Part shown: positions 1-5,662 of the stretch, in pieces | How the letters are laid out: each line of letters begins with the position of its first letter | How positions within the stretch are numbered: the first letter of the stretch is position 1 | From: Planctomycetota bacterium | Lineage (GTDB): Bacteria > Planctomycetota > Phycisphaerae > UBA1845 > UTPLA1 | Direction of reading: 5' to 3' | DNA: 5,662 bases | Assembly (NCBI GenBank): GCA_027295245.1 | Contig: JAPULF010000048.1 | Location: 1-5,662, forward strand | Made by a program: the position numbers and the translations under genes | The notes under the pieces: generated by a model | Told to the model about the DNA's origin: nothing | What the model saw: the letters and a program-made list of their open reading frames with translations, nothing else | The model's database searches: none

Positions 1-1250
1 TCGTTGCGCCATAACTCGCGACCGTGTTCGGCGTCGAGACACACCAGTACCGACGACTCGCCCACGCGACCGTCAATCGAACTGGGCGGCTCCCTGTCGA
101 GGTGAACGTACAGACGACCGTCGGACCAGGTACTGGTGGAAAGCGGCGGCAGTTCCTCTTCCGAGAGCCACCGAGGTTGCTGCAAGGGTCCGTCGACGAG
201 ATCGTAGCGCCACGCCGCGGAATCCGGAGACTCAGCGTCGATGGCCCACACCGTGCGGTGATTGTGTACGAATATCAGGCCGCCCCCCGCCACCGGCGAC
301 ATCGACAGACGCCGGCCTCTTTGCAACTCCCGCATGGCCGATTCTGATCGCAGGGAGTCGGGCTCATGGATATCCCCAAGATTCCTCGGTCGAGAATCGA
401 ACGACGAGAAACGCCACAGCACCGCTTCGGCGGTCGCGTTCGATTCGAAAAACCCCCGCCGGTCGGGCCCGCCACCCAGCATGGACGACCGTGCCGCCAC
501 GGTGATAACTCGCTTGAAGGTGTCTTCGTCAGACAAGACTTCCCGAACGAACTCGCCCAGCGGTTGTTCCCGTCCGCCCCACGCGACGCTTGGTCCCGGT
601 TGATCCGGCGGAAGCTCGTCGCTGATCGCCCGGAGGGCCGCGCTATCGCCAGCCCATGCAGAGCACAAGGACGCTTTCACGCGCCATTGATCGCCCAGGC
701 GATCCCGCTCCGGATGATCGGCGAGCAGTCGGGCATACCATTGACGGGCGGAAGCAAAGTCGCCGCGTTCGATCGCCAACTCGGCGGCGGCATCGAGGGC
801 CGCCGCGCCCGGCCCGGTCGCGTAGAAGCGTTCGCCCACCCCGACGAGCGCCTCGATCTCGCGGCCTTGCTGGGCTTTTCGAAGCGCCTCGGCGGCGCGG
901 CCCTCGAATGCTTCGCGGTATGCGGCGATCCCGTCCGCCGGCCAGCCGGCGATCCGACGGTTGACGTGATCGCGAATACTGATGAAACGGCAGCGGTCGA
1001 TTCTCTCGATGGAAGTTCCGAATAAATCGCCGACTGACTGGAACGCCGCAGCCGCCGCGGACCATTTCCCCAATGCAACCAGGCCTTCCGCCCTCGACAG
1101 CGCTTCCTGAGCTTCAAAGTTGGTGTTGACGTAGGACGAGCCCGCGGATCCGTCGTCGGGGGCGATCGGGTCGTCGAGATCCTGGCCGAACGCCGAGGCG
1201 TACACCGCCGTGCAGATAAGAAGTCCAGGGACCGAATGGCACAAACGCAT
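1..1250 (-). CDS. Exported helical-repeat/PQQ-like beta-propeller protein (C-terminus beyond window)
   Basis: The reading frame stays open from the ATG at 1250 to the left edge, giving 416 residues without a stop, so the 3' end is missing. Residues 1-20 look like a signal peptide: a hydrophobic stretch ending in an A-S-A cleavage motif (18-20). Residues about 45-190 are alanine-rich paired helices of TPR character, including WPADGIAAYREAF (103-115), the RFYATGPGAAAL region (141-152) and ERGDFASARQWYARLL (161-176). This pattern is familiar from large planctomycete proteins. From about residue 315 PQQ-like propeller blades begin: GGGLIFVHNHRTVWAIDAE (322-340), then SDGRLYVHLD (376-385) and VLVCLDAEHGRELW (401-414), the typical 'LDA.tG..LW' blade end. 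The protein probably works outside the cytoplasm as a binding or scaffold protein; no enzymatic activity can be claimed. An in-frame GTG at 1298 would add a very basic 16-residue leader; the ATG is preferred for its cleaner signal peptide and AAAGGG upstream. Confidence 0.85.
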   Translation of the reverse strand, partial: MRLCHSVPGLLICTAVYASAFGQDLDDPIAPDDGSAGSSYVNTNFEAQEALSRAEGLVALGKWSAAAAAFQSVGDLFGTSIERIDRCRFISIRDHVNRRIAGWPADGIAAYREAFEGRAAEALRKAQQGREIEALVGVGERFYATGPGAAALDAAAELAIERGDFASARQWYARLLADHPERDRLGDQWRVKASLCSAWAGDSAALRAISDELPPDQPGPSVAWGGREQPLGEFVREVLSDEDTFKRVITVAARSSMLGGGPDRRGFFESNATAEAVLWRFSSFDSRPRNLGDIHEPDSLRSESAMRELQRGRRLSMSPVAGGGLIFVHNHRTVWAIDAESPDSAAWRYDLVDGPLQQPRWLSEEELPPLSTSTWSDGRLYVHLDREPPSSIDGRVGESSVLVCLDAEHGRELWRN

Positions 1251-1420
1251 AGTGCCCTTTCGCGGCCGTCGGGCACGCCGCTTGGGTCTGCGCTGCACGA
1301 GGCCTCGTTCAATGATATGAGACGCCGGCCCCGATCGGCGCGGACACCCAGGCAATTGTCGGATATAAAAGGCCCCCACAAGCCCAAAATCTACGGTTTT
1401 TCGTCCGCTTCCGCCGGTTC
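1251..1420. other. Intergenic spacer between the lipoprotein and propeller genes
   Basis: This 170-base gap lies downstream of the small lipoprotein gene and upstream of the propeller gene. An AT-rich patch on the minus strand (CCTTTTATATCC, 1372-1361) is the only promoter-like element. No -35 box stands at normal spacing: a TTGGGC lies 14 bases upstream, which is too close. I find no hairpin followed by a T tract, so no terminator is called after the lipoprotein gene. The two genes may be separately transcribed, but the sequence does not prove it. Confidence 0.4.
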
Positions 1421-1960
1421 CTAATCGTGTTTTCGGTGCTTCTTGAAGAAGTCGGCGAGTCCGTCGGCAGCCGCCCGCGCGAGATCATCGGGTTCGGTCC
1501 GAGACGCACCGCTCTTGGTCACAACCTGAACCTTGCCGATATCGGCTCCCCCCTCGTCCTTCAACCAGAATAGAACGACTGCATACGAGTCCGAGCCGAG
1601 GATTCCACCGAGCGACCCGGGGCGCATGTAGAACATGATGTGCGGATCAATCTCCAACATGGGGGAGCCGCCCGAGAAGATAGGTGGCTTGTCCGGATCC
1701 TTGCTCTTGGTCAGTTCGTCTCTCACCGCGCCGCTCAGAGTACTCGTGAAGGTCGGGTGCACGAGTGATCCTAGATCAGACCGGGGCGTTCCGACACTCA
1801 CACCCTTGTACTTTCTAAGCTGCGCGGTCGAAAGTCCCGGCACCGCCGCCGCCTTCGCACCGGCACCCTTGGCTTCTGTGAAGGCACGCGACGCGGCGGT
1901 CATACAACCCAGGTTGAAGATCAGAATCCCGGACATGCCTGTCAGAATAACAACTCGCAT
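1421..1960 (-). CDS. Small putative lipoprotein, DUF4410-like in layout
   Basis: The protein has 179 residues. The N-terminus carries a short positive start and a hydrophobic stretch ending in IFNLGC, so Cys19 could be a lipidation site, although the box is not fully canonical (Asn at -3). After an Ala/Gly/Lys-rich spacer (24-40) comes a mixed alpha/beta domain: a strand around KGVSVGTP (52-59), a helix FTSTLSGAVRDELTK (71-85), strands PMLEIDPHIMFYM (100-112) and SYAVVLFWLKD (125-135), a GADIGKVQVVTKSG strand pair (138-151), and a closing helix DDLARAAADGLADFFKKH (158-175). This order resembles DUF4410-type envelope lipoproteins, a tentative match by pattern only. The start is fixed by AGGAGG six bases upstream; the ATG at 1966 abuts that site and is too close. 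A longer frame reaching 2188 would overlap the upstream gene and is rejected. Expected location is periplasm-facing and membrane-anchored. Function unknown. Confidence 0.85.
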   Translation of the reverse strand: MRVVILTGMSGILIFNLGCMTAASRAFTEAKGAGAKAAAVPGLSTAQLRKYKGVSVGTPRSDLGSLVHPTFTSTLSGAVRDELTKSKDPDKPPIFSGGSPMLEIDPHIMFYMRPGSLGGILGSDSYAVVLFWLKDEGGADIGKVQVVTKSGASRTEPDDLARAAADGLADFFKKHRKHD

Positions 1961-1966
1961 ACTCAT

Positions 1967-1972
1967 CCTCCT
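1967..1972 (-). promoter_or_regulatory. Shine-Dalgarno site AGGAGG of the small lipoprotein gene
   Basis: The minus strand reads AGGAGG, then ATGAGT, then ATG. The site is a perfect match to the 16S rRNA tail and sits six bases before the ATG at 1960 but directly against the ATG at 1966. Spacing therefore selects 1960. It is by far the strongest ribosome binding site in the window. Confidence 0.8.
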
Positions 1973-2036
1973 ATCCAGATTTGAGTTCCATTGTCTCCGG
2001 GCCAAGAGACGTCTCGAATTGGAGCCGCAGGACGAT

Positions 2037-2064
2037 ATTCTAAGGAGACGCCCCCGCCGGTCAA
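2037..2064 (-). promoter_or_regulatory. Sigma70-type promoter for the small lipoprotein gene
   Basis: On the minus strand a TTGACC (2064-2059, five of six consensus bases) is followed after 16 bases by TAGAAT (2042-2037, five of six). Transcription would start near 2030, giving an untranslated leader of about 70 bases before the ATG at 1960. The -35 box overlaps the TGA stop of the upstream UvrC-like gene, so the promoter sits exactly at the gene boundary. In sequence this GC-rich such a match is uncommon, but it is a prediction from motifs only. Confidence 0.55.
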
Positions 2065-3239
2065 TTGGGCTGGGTTTCGGCCTCATCGCTCTCCGGCAAT
2101 GAAGCCGACCCGAATCGTCGGCGAATATCGGCCCCGAGTTCATCCACGTCGGGCAGCCGGTCAAACCGCAAGAACAGCCCCGGGGCACGATCTTCTTGAA
2201 ACAGGAACTTGCCCACCAGCCATAACAGTTCCGACCGCGCGATCTGCTCGTCGCGCGTGTTCACCGCCGGAACCGGTTGTTCTCCGTAGTCTTCAATCCA
2301 GCGAGGGACGACCGAGTCCGCCTGCGCCAGCGAGATGGGTTCGCCTTCCACGATCGCGCCGCAATGAACTACAAATGGCTTGATGAGCGTATGTTCATGG
2401 GTTCGCCGGGCCGGGCCGGCGCGTTGGATGATCAGCCATCGGCACGTCGACACGTCGCCGATGTACTTGTTGTCGGGCCGCTTGAACAGCGATTCGGCTC
2501 GCTCGATCGATTGTCGCAGCGCCGCCGCTTTTTCGAATTCCAATCGGCCCGCCGCCGATTGCATGAGGGCCGACAGCCGGGAGAGCCCCGGTTCGCGGTC
2601 GCCGACGGTAAACGCCCACGCATTCGCAATCATGTCGGCGTACGCGGACATCGGAATCGATCCGTCACAGGGTGCGGGGCACTTTCCCATTTCGTAATAC
2701 GCGCACGGCTGCCCGTTGGGGACCTGCTCCAGGATGTCGTAATAACGACACAAGTCAAATATATCCTCGAGCATCTGAACCCACGCGTCCGCGCTGCGCC
2801 GTGAGTGAAACGGGCCGGCGTATCGGGCCCCGTCGTCCCGCAGCTCCCGAACCGCCGTGAATCTCGGCAATCGCTCCTCGGCGCGAACCCGCAGAAACCA
2901 ACTCGGACCGAATCCGATCGATTCTCGATATCCGCGGGGATCGTGCAAACGGACGATACGCCAATGCACCAGGGCCGTCTCGAACCGGCTGAATGTCCCG
3001 CGCCAATAGACGCTTCCGGCGATTTCCGAGAGGTTCGTTCGCCGGCTCTTCTGATCGGGCGCCGGAGCGGCCAGCCGGTTTACCACGACCCGCCGAAGGT
3101 TTTCACCATGGGCCAATAGCACCGGCCGTCGCTCGCGGTCGACGATCAGATAAACACCGCCGTGGGTCGGCAGGGCGCGGACGTCCAGCAGCCCGTTCGG
3201 CCCGGGTTCCAGACAATGTTCGAAATGATCGAGCAGCAT
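2061..3239 (-). CDS. UvrC-related protein lacking the C-terminal nuclease domain
   Basis: The protein has 392 residues, against about 600 for UvrC, the nuclease of bacterial nucleotide excision repair. Residues 22-110 match the UvrC N-terminal GIY-YIG region: LPTHGGVYLIVD (23-34) holds the first Tyr (Y30), ENLRR (46-50) keeps the Arg (R49), and Glu87 in FETAL fits the metal-binding Glu. The second motif, normally YVGK, reads LLAH (41-44), and the usual Asn of 'YN' is missing. RYAGPFHS (139-146) is a UvrC signature. Four cysteines (164, 179, 187, 191) reproduce the iron-sulfur cluster motif, ending in GKCPAPCDG. A UVR helical motif, used in UvrC to contact UvrB, covers about 220-250 (GRLEFEKAAALRQSIERA). 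Residues 257-392 show no RNase H-like nuclease or helix-hairpin-helix region. A frame from TTG 3323 adds 28 poorly conserved residues; ATG 3239 is preferred, though its ribosome site is weak. A non-cutting regulator or partner of UvrB is inference. Confidence 0.85.
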   Translation of the reverse strand: MLLDHFEHCLEPGPNGLLDVRALPTHGGVYLIVDRERRPVLLAHGENLRRVVVNRLAAPAPDQKSRRTNLSEIAGSVYWRGTFSRFETALVHWRIVRLHDPRGYRESIGFGPSWFLRVRAEERLPRFTAVRELRDDGARYAGPFHSRRSADAWVQMLEDIFDLCRYYDILEQVPNGQPCAYYEMGKCPAPCDGSIPMSAYADMIANAWAFTVGDREPGLSRLSALMQSAAGRLEFEKAAALRQSIERAESLFKRPDNKYIGDVSTCRWLIIQRAGPARRTHEHTLIKPFVVHCGAIVEGEPISLAQADSVVPRWIEDYGEQPVPAVNTRDEQIARSELLWLVGKFLFQEDRAPGLFLRFDRLPDVDELGADIRRRFGSASLPESDEAETQPN

Positions 3240-3310
3240 AGGCTCGGCCCGAGAGTCGATCGGCCCGCAGTCAAGAATGCCGGGCGGGCTGACTCGCCTG
3301 CCGGGCAATG

Positions 3311-3326
3311 GAGTTGCGCGCAACTC
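3311..3326. repeat. 16-bp perfect palindrome upstream of the UvrC-like gene
   Basis: GAGTTGCGCGCAACTC equals its own reverse complement over all 16 bases. It lies 72 bases upstream of the preferred ATG of the UvrC-like gene and 35 bases past the stop of the stress-protein gene. The position and symmetry would suit a dimeric regulator's operator. No known consensus is recognised, and it contains the alternative TTG start at 3323. Confidence 0.5.
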
Positions 3327-3342
3327 GATCGGTTCAGTGTTG

Positions 3343-3360
3343 CCGGTCGATGTCGACCGG
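3343..3360. repeat. 8-bp inverted repeat next to the stress-protein stop codon
   Basis: CCGGTCGA and TCGACCGG flank a two-base centre. The RNA could fold into a hairpin of about seven pairs with a four-base loop. It begins directly after the TGA (3363-3361) of the tandem Usp gene. No run of T follows on the minus strand, so it is not a standard rho-independent terminator. It might protect the 3' end, attenuate readthrough, or be a protein site paired with the nearby palindrome. Confidence 0.5.
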
Positions 3361-4266
3361 TCAATCGACGGAGAACAGCGCTTCGAGCAGTCGGAGCGTC
3401 TCGCCCTTCTCCTTGACGATCAAAACCGGCATTGCACAGTGGATCAAGACCTGTTCGGACGTGCTACCCAGAATCGCCGCCGTCGTCCGAGTCGGACCGC
3501 GGCTCCCCACAACGACGATGTCCATTTTTCGTACCATCGCCAGTTCCACGATCGCCTGGGCCGGGTCCTCGGAGAGGCTGACGATCGTTTCAATGTTGGC
3601 CTCTTCCGTGTTGATGTCGGCCAGAAACTGCTTCAGATCCCGTCGACCGAACTCGCGCTGCGCTTCCGCCGACTCTTGAAACGACGCCCCCGCGAGGTCG
3701 TGGCGAGGATCCACGTGGCGTACGGTCTGCACAACGAGTTGCGAGTTTCGATCGTTGGATTGCTTGGCAAGAAGCAGGGCCGCGGCCATCGCCAGGTGCG
3801 AATGCTTGGACCCGTCCACCGACACCTGTATCCGGCTGAAATGCGGCCGACAGTGGTCCGGAATGATCATCACCGAGCACGGACACTTCCTGGCCAGCCG
3901 CGTCCAGCGCGAGCCGATGCCCATTTGGCTCGAGGGCAAATACCGACCCATCAAGACCAGGTCCAGGTCCTTGTCGCGCGCCGACTTGAGCACTTCCGTG
4001 ATGCCCGTGCCGCTGTGAACCTCGTACGTCGCTCGCTCCCCAACCTGTGGCGGAAGCGTCTTGCGAACGTGGGTCTCGAACTGGCTCGCCTCGGGATCGC
4101 CGCCGGGCGAGGAGGAAGGCGCCTCCGATCGCACGTGGATGCAGTGCAGAGAAGCGTTTCCGATGGACGCAAAATGCGCGGCGAATCCCAAGGCCGCGTC
4201 GTCGGCCGGACAGTCGCTCAGAAAGACACCGATTTTCTTGAATTCACTCATGGCGGCCCCGTTCAT
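3361..4266 (-). CDS. Tandem-domain universal stress protein (UspA family)
   Basis: The protein has 301 residues, the normal size for two fused Usp domains. Domain 1 spans about 8-137: it opens with FKKIGVFLSD and closes with the strand CPCSVMIIP (128-136). Domain 2 spans about 144-285: it opens with IQVSVDGSKHS (146-156), whose Asp151 is the usual nucleotide-contact residue, and closes with AMPVLIVK (278-285). Domain 2 carries the complete G-2x-G-9x-G-S motif (G254, G257, G267, S268), indicating ATP binding. Domain 1 keeps G107, G118 and S119 but has Leu110 in place of the second Gly and off spacing, so it may not bind nucleotide. Such proteins are cytoplasmic and respond to starvation, redox or other stress. 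The start could instead be the ATG at 4251 (MSEFKKIG), five residues in; both have weak ribosome sites. The UvrC-like gene follows after 121 bases in the same direction. Confidence 0.92.
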   Translation of the reverse strand: MNGAAMSEFKKIGVFLSDCPADDAALGFAAHFASIGNASLHCIHVRSEAPSSSPGGDPEASQFETHVRKTLPPQVGERATYEVHSGTGITEVLKSARDKDLDLVLMGRYLPSSQMGIGSRWTRLARKCPCSVMIIPDHCRPHFSRIQVSVDGSKHSHLAMAAALLLAKQSNDRNSQLVVQTVRHVDPRHDLAGASFQESAEAQREFGRRDLKQFLADINTEEANIETIVSLSEDPAQAIVELAMVRKMDIVVVGSRGPTRTTAAILGSTSEQVLIHCAMPVLIVKEKGETLRLLEALFSVD

Positions 4267-4320
4267 TGGATCCCAAAGGCGACATGATCACCCGTCCCGA
4301 CCGAAGGTTCATTTTCGATT

Positions 4321-4337
4321 GCCGGATTCGTACCGGC
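4321..4337. repeat. Short inverted repeat in the gap after the zinc-ribbon gene
   Basis: GCCGG and CCGGC surround a seven-base spacer, allowing a weak five-pair hairpin in the 83-base gap between the zinc-ribbon gene (stop at 4350) and the stress-protein gene. No T tract follows on the minus strand. It could be chance in GC-rich sequence. Confidence 0.25.
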
Positions 4338-4349
4338 GGCAGGCAATGA

Positions 4350-4994
4350 TCATATATCGGCTTGGCCCTTGTCTGGTCCGTCGAAATTCCCGCGAGGGTC
4401 ACGCCGCCGCCACACCTGCCACCAGCGACGACTGCCCGCGTTTTCCGACTTCGGGGTTCGAAATACCACGACCGGCAACTTGCTTCGTTCGTGAAGCCAT
4501 CGCGATCGCGTGAATTGCTGCGGCAGGTCGCGGAATCGCGTCAACGACTCTTCGGAAAAGAAGGCGTTCTGATTCGGCAACTCATTATCGGGTTCGTAGA
4601 ACTTCAGGGCCTCGTCGAGGCACTGGGCGCACTCGATGGCCAGCTTGCGTATCTCGGACTTGTCCGTCTCTTTCTTCGACGCCTCGAGAATCGAGCGAAA
4701 GAGGGTCAGCCATCCCAGCAGGTCGATCGCTCGGGATCTCTCTTGCGTGGGATTGACCCAGTTGGTGGCCGCCTGCTCGGAAGTCGGCTCCGGCGCGATT
4801 CGAAACTCCAACACATCGTCGTTTCCGCAAGTCGGGCAGTTTGTGGGGAGCTCCCATTGCCCGTCGCCGGAGCGGGCCTTGGTCAGGTCTGCTCGGGCTT
4901 CGAGCGGCCCCCGGTCGCAGACCTCGCACCGCCGTACCATCAGAACCAGGTACGCCTCGGCAACGCTGTGTACATGGATTGTTTCAGATTCCAT
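4350..4994 (-). CDS. Putative zinc-ribbon protein of unknown function
   Basis: The protein has 214 residues, no signal peptide and no membrane segment, so it is probably cytoplasmic. Two CxxC knuckles, RRCEVCDRGP (21-30, Cys23/26) and TNCPTCGNDD (51-60, Cys53/56), 26 residues apart, form a likely zinc ribbon. The first sits behind a conserved-looking lead IHVHSVAEAYLVLMV (6-20). Residues 85-132 are mostly helical (ERSRAIDLLGWLTLFRSILE, then SEIRKLAIECAQCLDEALKFY) with a further CxxC at 122-125. The tail is basic and Trp-rich (RRWWQVWRRRDPR, 189-201) and may bind nucleic acid or an acidic partner; this is inference. I do not recognise a named family, though CxxC proteins with a similar 'AEAYL.LMV..C..C' opening seem to recur in planctomycetes. 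It lies 46 bases downstream of the acidic LPP20-like gene, so the two may share a transcript. No good ribosome site precedes the ATG at 4994. Confidence 0.8.
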   Translation of the reverse strand: MESETIHVHSVAEAYLVLMVRRCEVCDRGPLEARADLTKARSGDGQWELPTNCPTCGNDDVLEFRIAPEPTSEQAATNWVNPTQERSRAIDLLGWLTLFRSILEASKKETDKSEIRKLAIECAQCLDEALKFYEPDNELPNQNAFFSEESLTRFRDLPQQFTRSRWLHERSKLPVVVFRTPKSENAGSRRWWQVWRRRDPRGNFDGPDKGQADI

Positions 4995-5040
4995 CGCACG
5001 GATCGGAGGCCCGCGACGGCGACCCTCGGCGAGCGGGTGC

Positions 5041-5662
5041 TCAGATCTTGCCGACGCCCTTGGCCGTAAAGTACTTGTCTTGATCGATCGATTTCAACGG
5101 TGAGAAATCGGCCTCGTCAAACTTGCCTTTCAGCTCGACAAAGATGTTCCCAGCTCGAATCTGTATCTCGACCTCGAGCGTCGTCTCGTCCAGCCAAGTC
5201 ATCGTGACGACCTGGGCGCTCAACATGTTGAGTTCTACTTCGGACAGCTCTGTATCCAACAGGTCCCCAACCGTGGTGGCAGGGTTGACTTGATAGGCCA
5301 GGACCGTCCGGATCAGGTTTTTCCGCGCCGCGGATTCGGCCGCCGACTTCACAGTGTCGACTGGGCTTCCCCTGAGCCCGCCGGGGTGCGCCGGAACCTG
5401 ATTGAGCGTCGGCCTGCCGTCGACCAATTCCGCGTTGACCGGTGTTGCATCCTCGTTGCCCGTGCTGTCGCCGGTGTCCTCGCCGGTGTCATCGGGCGTA
5501 TCATCGTCTTCGGTTGAAGCGTCCATGTCCTCGGGAGATGCGTCGATGTCGGTCAGGAGGACGACCTCGGATTCCGATTCGGCGGCCGTCTTGATGAACG
5601 TCTCGTAGTCTTCGTAGTCGATGGTTCGTTGGGTGAGCAGCTTCACCTGTTTCTGGTCGCCG
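5041..5662 (-). CDS. LPP20-like protein with acidic linker (N-terminus beyond window)
   Basis: The frame is open from the right edge to the TGA at 5043-5041, giving 206 residues. The GTG at 5646 is in frame, but the codons before it carry no stop and no ribosome site precedes it, so the true start is probably outside the window. After a short mixed segment, residues about 38-74 are very rich in Asp, Glu, Thr and Ser with DTGE/DTGD/STGN repeats, a flexible acidic linker. Residues about 103-180 form a compact domain: a helix SAAESAARKNLIRTVLAY, then TTVGDLLDTELSEVELNMLS, then strands AQVVTMTWLDETTLEVEIQI. The order 'A..A...L...v.....TTV.D......v......a.vv...w......EV.i' resembles LPP20/FlgT-like envelope domains common in planctomycete exported proteins. 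That match is by pattern only. The missing N-terminus could hold a signal peptide or lipobox. Location in the envelope is likely, function unknown. Confidence 0.75.
   Translation of the reverse strand, partial: GDQKQVKLLTQRTIDYEDYETFIKTAAESESEVVLLTDIDASPEDMDASTEDDDTPDDTGEDTGDSTGNEDATPVNAELVDGRPTLNQVPAHPGGLRGSPVDTVKSAAESAARKNLIRTVLAYQVNPATTVGDLLDTELSEVELNMLSAQVVTMTWLDETTLEVEIQIRAGNIFVELKGKFDEADFSPLKSIDQDKYFTAKGVGKI
5456..5491. repeat. 12-base tandem repeat inside the acidic linker
   Basis: The units TCGCCGGTGTCC (5468-5479) and TCGCCGGTGTCA (5480-5491) differ at one base, and a decayed third copy precedes them (5456-5467, about seven of twelve bases). On the coding strand they encode the DTGE/DTGD/STGN run. 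The length is a multiple of three, so copy changes would lengthen or shorten the linker without breaking the frame. Confidence 0.6.

Noticed and set aside
366..1025. Plus-strand open frame of 219 residues
   Set aside because: It mirrors the helical-repeat/propeller gene on the minus strand, which has a signal peptide and recognisable repeats.
677..1387. Minus-strand open frame of 236 residues in another phase
   Set aside because: Its Arg/Ser/Pro-rich translation has no domain, and the overlapping phase from 1250 to the left edge gives a coherent exported protein.
1361..1400. Possible terminator or promoter in the AT-rich patch
   Set aside because: No paired stem precedes the T-rich stretch, and no -35 box stands at 16-18 bases.
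2006..2015. GAGACGTCTC 10-bp palindrome in the lipoprotein leader
   Set aside because: It is short enough to occur by chance; no regulator or conservation can be shown from one sequence.
1961..2188. N-terminal extension of the small lipoprotein to 2188
   Set aside because: It would overlap the end of the UvrC-like gene, bury the signal sequence, and ignore the perfect AGGAGG before 1960.
3240..3323. TTG start at 3323 for the UvrC-like protein
   Set aside because: The extra 28 residues have no UvrC counterpart, TTG is a rare start with no ribosome site, and it lies inside the 16-bp palindrome. Not fully excluded.
3277..4287. Plus-strand open frame of 336 residues opposite the stress-protein gene
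   Set aside because: It is antisense to a gene with clear UspA motifs and has Arg/Pro-rich composition typical of GC-rich shadow frames.
4362..5069. Plus-strand open frame of 235 residues
   Set aside because: It is antisense to the CxxC protein and shows no domain of its own.
1..5662. Transposon, phage, CRISPR array, tRNA or rRNA
   Set aside because: I saw no transposase or integrase motifs, no direct-repeat arrays with spacers, and no RNA gene signature.

Overview
The window is GC-rich and compactly coded. All six genes I can support lie on the minus strand, so the region reads from the right edge to the left. The gene content suggests a bacterium of the Planctomycetota, possibly Phycisphaerae-like. 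The main clue is the exported helical-repeat plus PQQ-like beta-propeller protein at the left edge, an architecture I associate with that phylum. A CxxC/CxxC protein and small secreted or lipoprotein-type proteins of little-known families fit as well. This is inference from protein style, not from a marker gene.

Layout in transcription order: (1) 5662-5041, a protein cut at its N-terminus by the window edge, with a very acidic Asp/Thr/Ser linker and a C-terminal domain resembling the LPP20 type; (2) 4994-4350, a 214-residue putative zinc-ribbon protein of unknown role, 46 bases downstream of the first; (3) 4266-3361, a tandem universal stress protein (two UspA domains) whose second domain keeps the full ATP-binding motif; (4) 3239-2061, a UvrC-related protein that keeps the GIY-YIG-like region, the four-cysteine iron-sulfur motif and the UVR helical motif, but lacks the C-terminal endonuclease half and several GIY-YIG catalytic residues; (5) 1960-1421, a small putative lipoprotein with a very good ribosome binding site and a good sigma70-like promoter just upstream; (6) 1250-1, an exported helical-repeat/PQQ-like propeller protein that runs off the left edge.

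The gaps are short (46 to 170 bases). Two clear inverted repeats sit between the stress-protein gene and the UvrC-like gene. I see no convincing rho-independent terminator, RNA gene, transposon or CRISPR array. The genes do not form an obvious pathway. Pairs 1-2 and perhaps 3-4 could be co-transcribed, and gene 5 appears to have its own promoter. Genes 5, 6 and probably 1 point to the cell envelope, and 3 and 4 to stress or DNA damage. The UvrC-like protein is the most unusual item. Otherwise the region looks like ordinary chromosome rather than an accessory island.
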